Source: Desulfobacteraceae bacterium
Lineage (GTDB): Bacteria > Desulfobacterota > Desulfobacteria > Desulfobacterales > Desulfosalsimonadaceae
DNA length: 14,722 bases
Assembly (NCBI GenBank): GCA_011389605.1
Contig: JAABTZ010000022.1
Location: 1 to 14,722, forward strand
Direction: 5' to 3'
The notes beneath the pieces are model-generated. The model made no database searches. It saw only the letters and a list, made by a program, of their open reading frames with translations, and was not told the origin of the DNA. The position numbers were made by a program, and so were the translations under genes. Below, piece after piece: positions 1-7,026 of the stretch. Each line of letters begins with the position of its first letter. Positions within the stretch are counted from its first letter, which is position 1.

Positions 1-80
1 GCAGCGTACTTAGCCGTACGTGAAATTCTTCAGAAATTGCGCGTAACGCAGATATTGGACTTTTTACGGTTCCATCAATA
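1..80 (+). repeat. Half copy of a dispersed palindromic repeat (right arm)
   Basis: This stretch is nearly identical to the reverse complement of 14645-14722 and similar to the right arm of the complete copy at 7027-7145. It contains a small hairpin tip, CGTAC-TTAGCC-GTACG (5-20), then the arm ending in GGACTTTTTACGG. The left arm is missing because the window starts at the tip. The similarity to the 14645 copy runs on through CCATCAATACT. It is non-coding, and it lies just beyond the terminator of the etfBA operon. Confidence 0.85.
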
Positions 81-91
81 CTGACAGCTGC

Positions 92-135
92 AAAAAAAAG
101 CCGGCTGCTGCAGAAAATCTGCAGCAGCCGGCTTT
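92..135 (-). terminator. Rho-independent terminator of the EMO-etfB-etfA operon
   Basis: There is a perfect 18-bp inverted repeat, arms 97-114 and 118-135, with a 3-nt loop. Read on the minus strand it is followed by a run of eight T (complement of A 92-99, the last three As also being part of the stem). It begins 37 bases after the etfA stop codon. A GC-rich stem followed by a U-tract is the classical intrinsic terminator, so this should end the operon that starts near 4206. Confidence 0.92.
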
Positions 136-171
136 AAGAAAAATCCTGGTTGTCCCTGATTCATCAGGGGA

Positions 172-1128
172 TTAAAGTTCCTGAATCTTTTCGGCCAACT
201 CGGGAATAAACTCGAGAATGTCGGCTTCAACACCAACATCGGCCACCTGGAAAATTGGGGCCTTGGGATTTTTGTTGACTGCAACGATAAAGGGGTTGCC
301 CTTTAGGCCGCCCAGATGCTGAAAAGAGCCGCTGATGCCCAGGGCCATGTATACCTTGGGTTTTACGGTTTTGCCGGAAGTACCAACCTGGCGGGCTTTT
401 TCCAGCCACTTGGCATCCACGATGGGCCTGGAGCATGATACGTCGGCGCCCATGGCCTCGGCAAGCTCGAAAACCATCTCGATATTGTCTTCATCCTCGA
501 TGCCGCGGCCCACGGAAACCAGGACTTCGGATTTGGTAATGTCGACTTCACCGGCCTCTGCTTCCAGGATCTCGATGAATTTTCGCTTGGCAGACAGATC
601 GCCGAGCTCACCAGACTTGTCAACCACTTCGCCGGCCTGTCCACCTGAAGGAGCAAAAACACCGGGCCGGACATTGATAATTGCGCCCGTTGAAATGTCG
701 CAATCCACATGGGTGCTTGCCTGGCCGGAAAATTCCTGGCGGATAAGCTTTAAGGTGTTTCCATCCACGCCTTCAATATCCACAACATCTGCGGCGAATG
801 CGGAGTCAAGCTTGATGGAAAGCCCGGGGCCCAGGTCCATGCCGAATGTATCATGAGCCATAAGAACAATGGCGTCTGAGGGCAGAATGTTGACCAGGGC
901 CTTGCGAATCACCTCGGCGTTGGGATAGGAAATCGCATCATTGTCGATTTTCCATACTGTTTTATAGGATTCAGCAACCTTGCCGCAGACATCGTCAATG
1001 CCCTTGCCGGTGACAATAGCTGTAACATCGGCACTTGCATCGATTTTTTTTGCTGCTGCCAGCAACTCCAGTGCCGTATCGTCGAGCACACCGTCTGAAT
1101 GCAGAATATAGGCAAAAATTTGGGCCAT
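172..1128 (-). CDS. etfA: Electron transfer flavoprotein, alpha subunit
   Basis: 318 residues, the usual EtfA length. EtfA is the FAD-carrying subunit of the soluble ETF heterodimer; it takes electrons from acyl-CoA dehydrogenases and hands them to a membrane quinone reductase. The C-terminal FAD domain (about 200-318) shows the family pattern: VGRGIED near 206, SRPIVD near 233, GTSGKTVKP near 249, GISGSFQH at 264-271 and AVNKNPKAPIF at about 283-293. The N-terminal domain (1-190) is the usual alpha/beta domain, with no extra ferredoxin domain. Its ATG overlaps the etfB stop in TAATG, with a GGAGG-type ribosome site about 9 bases upstream, so the two subunits are translationally coupled. It is the last gene before a strong terminator. 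The assignment is secure; the exact partner dehydrogenases are inferred from context. Confidence 0.97.
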   Translation of the reverse strand: MAQIFAYILHSDGVLDDTALELLAAAKKIDASADVTAIVTGKGIDDVCGKVAESYKTVWKIDNDAISYPNAEVIRKALVNILPSDAIVLMAHDTFGMDLGPGLSIKLDSAFAADVVDIEGVDGNTLKLIRQEFSGQASTHVDCDISTGAIINVRPGVFAPSGGQAGEVVDKSGELGDLSAKRKFIEILEAEAGEVDITKSEVLVSVGRGIEDEDNIEMVFELAEAMGADVSCSRPIVDAKWLEKARQVGTSGKTVKPKVYMALGISGSFQHLGGLKGNPFIVAVNKNPKAPIFQVADVGVEADILEFIPELAEKIQEL

Positions 1129-1916
1129 TACTTTATCCCTCCTTTGGACTTTAAGAGTTCAATGAGTTTGTCGATGATCTCTTCGGTGCTGCCCTCAAGC
1201 ATTTCAGCCCCTTCGCCCATTTCGGGAACGAAGTAGTCCAGACGCCTGACCCTGGCTGCGCCCTGACCAACTGAACCGGCATCAAGGCCCAGATCAGAGG
1301 CTCCCATGGTCGGGATATCCACTGAGGCCACCTTGCGGATACCGCGGATACCCACGTAACGGGGTTCATTGATTCCCGTCTGTATGGAAAGCACGCAGGG
1401 AAGTTCGATTTCATTGACTTCCTGGTTGCCGCCTTCGATTTCACGGCCGATCTTGAGCTTGCCGTCACCCGGCTTGATCATGTTGACCAGGGAGGCATAA
1501 GGGTAATCAAGCATGGCTGCCAGCATGCCGCCGACCTGGGCATAGCCTTCGTCTGCCTGGGCACCGGTGAGTATCAGATCATAATTGCCCTTTTCCACCG
1601 CTGCCTTTAAAATGGCGGCAATACCACGGCCGTCGGAACCTTCAAAGGCATCATCGGAGAGCAGAATACCATTTTCCGCACCCATGGCCATTTCCCGGCG
1701 CAGGACTTCTTCTGACTCATCATCGCCCACTGTAATTACGGTAACGGAACCGCCGTGCTCGTCAACAAGCTGAATGGCTTCTTCCACTGCATAGTTGTCC
1801 CATTCGTTTACCGAGTAAACCAGATCGTCTCTTTCAATGTCGTTGCCTTCACTGTTGATTTCGATCTCGTTTTCAGCGGTATCAGGAACGCGTTTGACAC
1901 AGACTAAAATTTCCAT
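1128..1916 (-). CDS. etfB: Electron transfer flavoprotein, beta subunit
   Basis: 262 residues from the ATG at 1916. EtfB binds AMP and clamps the FAD domain of EtfA. The start MEILVCVKRVPDT is the canonical EtfB N-terminus. Later motifs are VNEWDNYAVEEA (about 37-48), TGAQADEGYAQVGGMLAA in the middle, and the ETF-beta signature around IQTGINEPRYVGIRGI. An in-frame ATG four codons upstream (1928) overlaps the ribosome site GGAGGAG itself, so the 1916 start is preferred. The gene lies between the membrane oxidoreductase gene (111-base gap) and etfA (one-base overlap). It is probably a non-bifurcating ETF, judging from its partnership with a quinone oxidoreductase; that is inference. Confidence 0.96.
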   Translation of the reverse strand: MEILVCVKRVPDTAENEIEINSEGNDIERDDLVYSVNEWDNYAVEEAIQLVDEHGGSVTVITVGDDESEEVLRREMAMGAENGILLSDDAFEGSDGRGIAAILKAAVEKGNYDLILTGAQADEGYAQVGGMLAAMLDYPYASLVNMIKPGDGKLKIGREIEGGNQEVNEIELPCVLSIQTGINEPRYVGIRGIRKVASVDIPTMGASDLGLDAGSVGQGAARVRRLDYFVPEMGEGAEMLEGSTEEIIDKLIELLKSKGGIK

Positions 1917-1973
1917 ATGCTCCTCCATACCTGTTAGTTAATATCCGCTTAGCCTTAAATCCTTCAATGACCT

Positions 1974-2004
1974 GCACCCGCCGGGGATTGCCGGCAACAG
2001 GTGC
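1974..2004 (-). promoter_or_regulatory. Intergenic hairpin between the quinone oxidoreductase gene and etfB
   Basis: An imperfect stem is visible: GCACC/GGTGC outer pairs (1974-1978, 2000-2004) and GCCGG/CCGGC inner pairs (1980-1984, 1991-1995), with a small asymmetric bulge. There is no T-tract after it on the minus strand, so it is not an intrinsic terminator. Within an operon it could be an mRNA processing or stability element separating the membrane gene from etfBA. Function is inferred only. Confidence 0.4.
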
Positions 2005-2027
2005 GGAAATACTGCGGGGGCCAGCTG

Positions 2028-4106
2028 TTACTGGACCTGCATTGCCACCAGTTCACTTAAATCAATTGCTTCCATTTTTCCTTCAAGGCCGGCAACCTTG
2101 ATGCCATCTTCAATATTGGTCAGGCAAAACGGGCAGGCTGTAACAATGACACTGACTCCGGCCTCCTGCGCCATTTTAACCCGGCGCACACCCATGCGTT
2201 CCTCCTCCTCGGGCTCATAGAAAAGCATCAGTCCGCCTCCGCCGCAGCAAAATGACCGATCCCGGCTCCTGAGCATTTCAACCCGGCGCAGACCCGGAAT
2301 GGCATCAAGAACGGCCCGGGGTTCGTCATAGATTTCATTGTGACGCCCCAGATAACAAGGATCATGATAGGTAAATGTCTTTTTGGCCCAATCGTCATCC
2401 AGGGCATTAAGACTTATTTTGCCGCCGCTGATACAGCCTGCCAGAAACTGGGCAATATGCTCCACATCCGGCAGTTCATCGCTGTTGTAATCATTTTTAA
2501 TGACATTGAAGGCATGCGGATCAGCAGTGACAATCCGTTTTACACCGGCATTGACAATGGCTTCAATATTGTGGTTTTTAAGCTCCTGAAACAGCATTTC
2601 CTCGCCAAAGCGCCTGACCTCGTTGCCTGCATCCTTTTCATTTTTCCCCAGCACCCCGAAGTCAACACCGGCCTTGTGAAGAATTCGGGCCGTGGCCCGG
2701 GCCACGCTCTGCATCCGCTCGTCAAAAGAAGTTACACTGTCTACAAAATAAAGAATCTCCGCAGATGCGTCCTTTTTCTCAAGCACATTGACATCAAACT
2801 CTTCTGCCAGTTCCTTGGTCCATTCAGCACGCTTTTTTTCCATCTTGCCGTAAGGATTGCCCCGCTTTTCCAGAGACTGCAAAGGCTTTTGCAGGGACTG
2901 GGGTACATTGCCTTCATCAACCATACCCCGGCGCATATCCACGATCTTGTTGATATACTCGATTCCAATGGGGCATTCCTGTTCACAGGCTCCGCAGGTT
3001 GTACACGACCAGATCTCGTCCTCGGAATAAATTTTGCCCATAATGTTGTCGTCGGTTCTGATAAAATCACCCCTGATGGGATAATGCCCAAAGGCATAAT
3101 CACGGCCTTTAAGTGAAATAAACCGCGGCGACAGGGGACGGCCAACAGCGTTTGCCGGACAGTTGTCCGAACAGCGTCCGCAGTCGGCACATGTATAAAA
3201 ATCCAGGATATCCTTCCATGTAAAATCCTCAAAACGCTTGACACCAAAAGATTCAAGGGAATCGAGCTCATCATCGCCAACCCCGTATTTCACAGGCCGG
3301 ATATTGCCCCGGTTAAGGCGCATGAAATATACATTGAAAAGGGATGTGATAACATGGAAATGCTTGCCCAGAGGCAGAAAACACAAAAAGGTAAAAAATA
3401 CGATATCATGGACGAAATAGGAGATCACATGGGCGTTTTGCAGGGTTTGATGGGCTGAGTTTAACATCATGTTCTTAAACAGCCAGCCCAGAGTTAAAGG
3501 CGCCAGAAAATCCGGATCAACTCCGGCCTGAACCTGAGCGGCAACTTCGGCTGCTTCAAACAGGCTTTCACTGACCATCAGGGTTGCTATAAAGCCGAGC
3601 ACAAGCAGGGCTTCCCAGGTATGGTCCTCGCCATAGGATTCCGGGTAGGCATAGCGCTCGGGACGGAAAAAAGCCCGGCGCACAAAAGCCACCACCACGG
3701 CGATAAACACCGCAGTTGCCGCGTAATCCTTGAGCGCATAGTATACATCGCCCACCCAGGTATTTAAGCCTGGAAACACAAAATCAGCGGAAATACCCTT
3801 TATTACAAGTTCAGTGGAACGCACTGAAAGAATCAGAAACCCGAAGAAGATAACAATGTGAATAACTCCGGCTGTCATGTAACGCGGGTGTTTCCACTGT
3901 GCCAGCCAGATTTTCAAAACATTGAAGATCCGGTCCTTGGGGCGGTCGAAGCGAAGGTCCGGTTTTGCCTTGACCATTGGCGCCAGGCGCTTGGCAATAA
4001 TATAGGTAAACAGGGCAGTCGCAACGATCGGAATCAGCACGGAAAAAATTACCGTGGGAATCCCGAAAAATGTATATGTTGCAGGTGAGGTCAGCACGTG
4101 TTCCAT
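2028..4106 (-). CDS. Membrane FeS/cytochrome b oxidoreductase, ETF:menaquinone oxidoreductase (EMO/FadF-like)
   Basis: 692 residues. The N-terminal half is a NarI-like membrane domain with about five or six hydrophobic segments (roughly 12-37, 80-103, 122-146, 164-190, 226-262); histidines at 73, 83, 219, 226, 233, 249 and 251 are candidate heme b ligands. Next come two ferredoxin-type 4Fe-4S motifs, C306-C309-C312-C316P and C368-C371-C374-C378P. Two CCG domains follow. The second is intact (C584, C620-C621-G, C658-x2-C661). The first (about 450-535) has lost every cluster cysteine: Ser457, Asp492-Ala493-Gly494 and Ala528/Ala532 stand where Cys is expected. The family accepts electrons from EtfAB and reduces menaquinone at the membrane. 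It is first in the operon with etfB and etfA, which fits exactly. An AAAGGAG site lies 14 bases before the ATG. Bacillus FadF and archaeal HdrD-type proteins are relatives. Confidence 0.9.
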   Translation of the reverse strand: MEHVLTSPATYTFFGIPTVIFSVLIPIVATALFTYIIAKRLAPMVKAKPDLRFDRPKDRIFNVLKIWLAQWKHPRYMTAGVIHIVIFFGFLILSVRSTELVIKGISADFVFPGLNTWVGDVYYALKDYAATAVFIAVVVAFVRRAFFRPERYAYPESYGEDHTWEALLVLGFIATLMVSESLFEAAEVAAQVQAGVDPDFLAPLTLGWLFKNMMLNSAHQTLQNAHVISYFVHDIVFFTFLCFLPLGKHFHVITSLFNVYFMRLNRGNIRPVKYGVGDDELDSLESFGVKRFEDFTWKDILDFYTCADCGRCSDNCPANAVGRPLSPRFISLKGRDYAFGHYPIRGDFIRTDDNIMGKIYSEDEIWSCTTCGACEQECPIGIEYINKIVDMRRGMVDEGNVPQSLQKPLQSLEKRGNPYGKMEKKRAEWTKELAEEFDVNVLEKKDASAEILYFVDSVTSFDERMQSVARATARILHKAGVDFGVLGKNEKDAGNEVRRFGEEMLFQELKNHNIEAIVNAGVKRIVTADPHAFNVIKNDYNSDELPDVEHIAQFLAGCISGGKISLNALDDDWAKKTFTYHDPCYLGRHNEIYDEPRAVLDAIPGLRRVEMLRSRDRSFCCGGGGLMLFYEPEEEERMGVRRVKMAQEAGVSVIVTACPFCLTNIEDGIKVAGLEGKMEAIDLSELVAMQVQ

Positions 4107-4205
4107 GATTTACCGCTTTGCTCCTTTCATCTTGTGATTTCGAGCATTTGCCTATTTATTTGACGACAGCAGGTTGCCTTGCTTCATAAGCCATTCGATA
4201 TACTA

Positions 4206-4248
4206 TGAATGAGCGTTCATCCATAATTAATAAATGAGTTGGAGTCAA
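4206..4248 (-). promoter_or_regulatory. Promoter region with FadR-like operator for the EMO-etfBA operon
   Basis: An 18-bp imperfect palindrome, TGAATGAGCGTTCATCCA, lies at 4206-4223, about 100 bases before the operon's first ATG. It matches the boxes upstream of the TetR gene in 7 of 9 half-site pairs. A -35-like TTGACT (minus strand, 4243-4248) lies 17 bases upstream of a weak TATGGA (4220-4225) that touches the operator. The -35 to operator geometry resembles that at the TetR promoter (25 versus 27 bases). Repression by the neighbouring FadR-like protein is the inferred role; the -10 is poor. Confidence 0.6.
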
Positions 4249-4279
4249 GAAAAATTTCCCCGGCTCACAAGGCGGGGGG
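4249..4279 (-). terminator. Possible terminator after the acyl-CoA dehydrogenase gene
   Basis: On the minus strand a CCCCGC...GC-GGGG stem (4258-4277, one bulge) is followed by AAATTTTTC. It lies about 80 bases after the dehydrogenase stop and directly upstream of the -35 of the next operon. A competing G-run/C-run pairing with upstream sequence (around 4274-4305) is also possible. The stem is short, so this is a moderate call. Confidence 0.4.
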
Positions 4280-4355
4280 CCCGAAAAATCAAAGCCCCCT
4301 GCTGTTTTGCCGCATATTTAACTCAATTTGACCCGGCCCTGGGCGATCCGGTGAA

Positions 4356-6167
4356 TTATCCGTTAAAAGAGGCTTCATCCATCTCCATTGCTGCCCCGTC
4401 AGTGGCCAGAATTGCCTGGATTTTTCCCAGGGTTGCGGGCAGAACTGTATTGCAGAAAAACTGCGCGCTCTTAATCTGTCCTTCGTAGAAAGGAACATCT
4501 TTTTTCTTTGCTTTTTCAAGGGCTTTTTCCGCAATGGAAGCACGCCACACCAGCATCCATGCCATAACCACGTCTCCGAATACATCCATGAACGGATAGG
4601 CATATGAAAATGCATCCAAAAGCTTTTCCGACATGGCGGTTTTGCCCAGATGCATGGCTGCCTCGCCCAGCTTGCTTAAAGCCTGCTCCAGGGTTTCGGC
4701 ATGGGGCTTGACCTTATCCTGGGCCTTTGCGGCATTGATCACAGCCGTAACCTCGCCCATAAGATCCATGACGAGCTTGCCTTTTTTCATGCCCAGCTTG
4801 CGGCCCATCAAATCCATGGCCTGGATTCCGTTGGTGCCCTCGTAGATCATGGTAATCCGGCAGTCGCGCACCAGCTGTTCCTGGGGATATTCCCTGGTAT
4901 AGCCGTAACCGCCGAAAACCTGCATGCCAAGGTTGCAAACATCATAGGCACGGTCAGTGACATAGCCTTTTGCAATAGGAATAAGCAGGTCAACGAGGCC
5001 TTCGTATTTTTCCTTTTCCTCCTGGCTCTCCACGGTATCGGCCATATCCTCGCACCAGCCCACATAATAAAGCAGGCTGCGCATGCCTTCCACGTAGGTT
5101 TTCATACTCATCAGCATGCGACGCACGTCGGGATGCTGGATTATGGGGACCGCAGGGGCATCTTTTTCAAGCATTTTGGTAAGATGGCGGCCCTGGACAC
5201 GTTCCTTGGCGTAATTAACCGCATTGATATAAGAGGCCGTGGAGCATGCAAAGCCCTGCATGCCCACCAGCAGGCGCGCTTCGTTCATCATAAGAAACAT
5301 TGCGCGCATTCCCTTGTTTTCCTCGCCCAGCAGTTCACCCACGCATTCGCCCTTGTCGCCCAGGCTCAAGGTACAGGTGGCATTACCGTGAATACCCATT
5401 TTCTCTTCAATGCCAACACAGTTTACATCGTTGAACTCGCTCATCCCGCCGTCTTCATTGACCCGGTATTTGGGCACCAGAAACAGGGAAATTCCCTTGG
5501 TGCCGGCAGGAGCGCCCTCAATGCGGGCAAGCACCGGGTGGACGATATTTTCAGCCAGATCATGATCACCGCTTGAGATAAAAATCTTCTGGCCCTGGAT
5601 CTTATAGGTGCCGTCGCCGTGGGGGATAGCCCTGGTCTCCAGGCGACCCACGTCTGATCCGGCCACGGGTTCGGTTAAAAGCATGGTTCCGGTCCATTTG
5701 CCGGTGTACATGTTTTTGAGAAAAAGATTTTTCTGACGATCCGTGCCAAAGGTTTCCACCAGGCGCCCGGCACCATGGGTAAGACCGGCATACATCATAA
5801 AGGCATAATTGGCTCCGTTGAAATACTCGGCGGCCGCCATGGAAACACTTCTGGGCATTCCCTGCCCGCCCCATTTGGGATCTTCGGGCATGGCCACCCA
5901 TTCACCTTCCTTGAGAAGTTCAAAGGGGCGCTTGAAGACTTCCGGGGTTGTCACCTTGCCTTTATCAAACACGCAGCCATGCTCATCGCTTTCCTGGCGG
6001 GTGGGCAGAATTTCCTTTACAGCCAGGTTACGGGCTTCATTGATTATCAAATCTACTGTTTTCTTGTTAAATTCCGCATACTTTTCCTTTTTGCTCAGTT
6101 CATCAACCTTCAACTGTTCGTGCAGGACAAAATCCATGTCCCGGCGGTCTGAAATTTGCTGTGCCAT
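4356..6167 (-). CDS. Acyl-CoA dehydrogenase, long (~600-residue) type
   Basis: 603 residues from the ATG at 6167. It oxidises acyl-CoA to trans-2-enoyl-CoA with FAD and passes electrons to EtfAB, the first step of beta-oxidation. Visible landmarks are the flavin/substrate segment LLTEPVAGSDVG (163-174), the FGGYGYTREYP segment (418-428) and IYEGTNGIQ, where Glu443 aligns with the catalytic base. About 150 residues follow that glutamate, more than in the ~380-residue short-chain enzymes; this is the extra C-terminal helical domain of the FadE5/AcdA-like group. The upstream in-frame ATG (6221) is rejected because a GGGAGAGG ribosome site precedes 6167 and the conserved sequence begins there. 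It lies 102 bases downstream of the TetR gene and upstream of the EMO-etfBA operon. Substrate chain length cannot be read from the sequence; the FadR-like context suggests medium or long chains. Confidence 0.93.
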   Translation of the reverse strand: MAQQISDRRDMDFVLHEQLKVDELSKKEKYAEFNKKTVDLIINEARNLAVKEILPTRQESDEHGCVFDKGKVTTPEVFKRPFELLKEGEWVAMPEDPKWGGQGMPRSVSMAAAEYFNGANYAFMMYAGLTHGAGRLVETFGTDRQKNLFLKNMYTGKWTGTMLLTEPVAGSDVGRLETRAIPHGDGTYKIQGQKIFISSGDHDLAENIVHPVLARIEGAPAGTKGISLFLVPKYRVNEDGGMSEFNDVNCVGIEEKMGIHGNATCTLSLGDKGECVGELLGEENKGMRAMFLMMNEARLLVGMQGFACSTASYINAVNYAKERVQGRHLTKMLEKDAPAVPIIQHPDVRRMLMSMKTYVEGMRSLLYYVGWCEDMADTVESQEEKEKYEGLVDLLIPIAKGYVTDRAYDVCNLGMQVFGGYGYTREYPQEQLVRDCRITMIYEGTNGIQAMDLMGRKLGMKKGKLVMDLMGEVTAVINAAKAQDKVKPHAETLEQALSKLGEAAMHLGKTAMSEKLLDAFSYAYPFMDVFGDVVMAWMLVWRASIAEKALEKAKKKDVPFYEGQIKSAQFFCNTVLPATLGKIQAILATDGAAMEMDEASFNG

Positions 6168-6203
6168 CGGCCCTCTCCCTTTCCTTAGCGTATTGATTTG
6201 TCT

Positions 6204-6257
6204 TTGCCGGCAAACCGGCAATGGTTTTTTCCCATCGGCTGCAGTCTGCTGCAGACC
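6204..6257. other. Two hairpins in the TetR/acyl-CoA dehydrogenase intergenic region
   Basis: TTGCCGG-CAAA-CCGGCAA forms a perfect 7-bp stem (6204-6221). GGCTGCAG-TCTG-CTGCAGaCC (6237-6257) forms a second stem with one bulge. On the minus strand neither is followed by a T-run, so they should not terminate TetR->dehydrogenase transcripts. On the plus strand the first is followed by TGG and six Ts, but no plus-strand gene lies upstream. They may set relative mRNA levels of the two genes; that is inference. Confidence 0.4.
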
Positions 6258-6269
6258 AAAAAAACTGCT

Positions 6270-6893
6270 TTATCTTCCGGGCGCTGTGCCCGGAGCTCCA
6301 ATGCCGTTAAAATAAAAATCCACAAGAGGATCGGCCATTTTAACCATGTCATTTTGCCCGCCGGTAACCAGCCAGGTATTTATTACCTCGTTTACGGCTC
6401 CCAGGATAAAACGCTTGGCTACCCCAACCTGCACCTCCCGGCGGATGGTTCCTTCAGACTGGCCGAGCCGGATGATTTCTGAGAGAATATCCATATACAT
6501 CCGGGTAACCTCTGTTATGTATTCATCCTTGATATATCTTGCCAGCAGGGCTTCGCGCTGAAATACAACAGCCATATTCCGATCCATTTGAAACTCGCTT
6601 AGATGCCGCCTGATCAAACTTCTCAGCTTGGCTTCCGCCCCATCGGCTTCATTGACAACCTGACGGAAATTTTCAAACACCTGGCGGCTGCGATAGCTGA
6701 AAAAATTGGACAGAATATCAGCCTTGTTCTTGAAGTAAAGATAGATTGTGCCGTCGGCCACACCGGCCTCCCTGGCCACCTGAGATATTGTAGCCTGGTG
6801 AAAGCCCTGTTCGGCAAAGACCTTGATGGCGGCATCAAGTATACGATGATACTTGGAGTTGATGTCCCCGGTTCTTGCTTGTTCTCTGTTCAT
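6270..6893 (-). CDS. fadR: TetR-family acyl-CoA-responsive repressor, Bacillus FadR (YsiA)-like
   Basis: 207 residues from the ATG at 6893. The N-terminal TetR DNA-binding domain (about 15-60) carries the segment VADGTIYLYFKNKADIL at 45-61, as I recall it from B. subtilis FadR/YsiA; the C-terminal part (LVTGGQNDMV and following) also resembles that protein. FadR of this type is unrelated to the GntR-family FadR of E. coli; it represses fatty-acid degradation genes and is released by long-chain acyl-CoA. The start at 6893 has AAGGGCAG just upstream; an in-frame ATG at 6953 lies inside the operator palindrome and is rejected. The gene heads a likely operon with the acyl-CoA dehydrogenase. Two operators overlap its own promoter and a third lies before EMO-etfBA, so it is probably autoregulated and controls both units. 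The name rests on remembered similarity. Confidence 0.85.
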   Translation of the reverse strand: MNREQARTGDINSKYHRILDAAIKVFAEQGFHQATISQVAREAGVADGTIYLYFKNKADILSNFFSYRSRQVFENFRQVVNEADGAEAKLRSLIRRHLSEFQMDRNMAVVFQREALLARYIKDEYITEVTRMYMDILSEIIRLGQSEGTIRREVQVGVAKRFILGAVNEVINTWLVTGGQNDMVKMADPLVDFYFNGIGAPGTAPGR

Positions 6894-6919
6894 GACTGCC
6901 CTTGCGTTAAACAAAAAAA

Positions 6920-6937
6920 TGAATGAGTATTCATTCA
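6920..6937. promoter_or_regulatory. FadR-like operator 1
   Basis: TGAATGAGTATTCATTCA is a near-perfect 18-bp palindrome in the leader of the TetR gene, 27 bases before its ATG. Read on the minus strand it becomes TGAATGAATACTCATTCA, which agrees with the TGAATGA(A/C)TANTCATTCA-type box I remember for B. subtilis FadR. It is spaced 19 bp from operator 2. Confidence 0.78.
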
Positions 6938-6938
6938 C

Positions 6939-6956
6939 TGAATGAAGCTTCATTCA
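6939..6956. promoter_or_regulatory. FadR-like operator 2 (perfect palindrome)
   Basis: TGAATGAAGCTTCATTCA is a perfect 18-bp palindrome separated from operator 1 by one base. It covers the expected transcription start and touches the -10 of the TetR promoter, so binding here should block transcription of the TetR-dehydrogenase unit. Confidence 0.8.
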
Positions 6957-6983
6957 TTATCAAAGGCAAAGTCGCCCTGTCAA
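6956..6983 (-). promoter_or_regulatory. Sigma70-type promoter of the TetR-acyl-CoA dehydrogenase operon
   Basis: On the minus strand a consensus -35 TTGACA (6978-6983) is separated by 16 bases from GATAAT (6956-6961), a 5/6 match to the -10. The start site would fall around 6949, inside operator 2, the arrangement expected for a repressor-controlled promoter. Confidence 0.75.
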
Positions 6984-7026
6984 GCAAAAATGATGGCCCC
7001 GTAAAAAGTCTGGTTTCAGATGGGGT

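Noticed and set aside
335..856. Plus-strand open frame of 173 codons opposite etfA
   Set aside because: It is antisense to conserved EtfA sequence, with Ser/Pro/Thr-rich composition typical of shadow frames.
2340..3116. Plus-strand open frame of 258 codons opposite the EMO gene
   Set aside because: It is antisense to the ferredoxin and CCG domains of EMO, with no recognisable motif; a shadow frame.
2028..4106. Heterodisulfide reductase HdrD or glycerol-3-phosphate dehydrogenase GlpC as the name for the membrane FeS protein
   Set aside because: These share the ferredoxin and CCG domains, but the fused NarI-like membrane domain and the operon with etfBA favour an ETF:quinone oxidoreductase.
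4234..4355. Small gene in the gap between the dehydrogenase gene and the EMO promoter
   Set aside because: The plus-strand frame here runs antisense into the dehydrogenase 3' end, with no ribosome site; the gap is better explained by a terminator and promoter.
4701..5576. Plus-strand open frame of 291 codons opposite the acyl-CoA dehydrogenase
   Set aside because: It lies wholly antisense to a strongly conserved gene, has low-complexity His/Ala-rich composition and no ribosome site or family motif; it is a shadow of the real gene.
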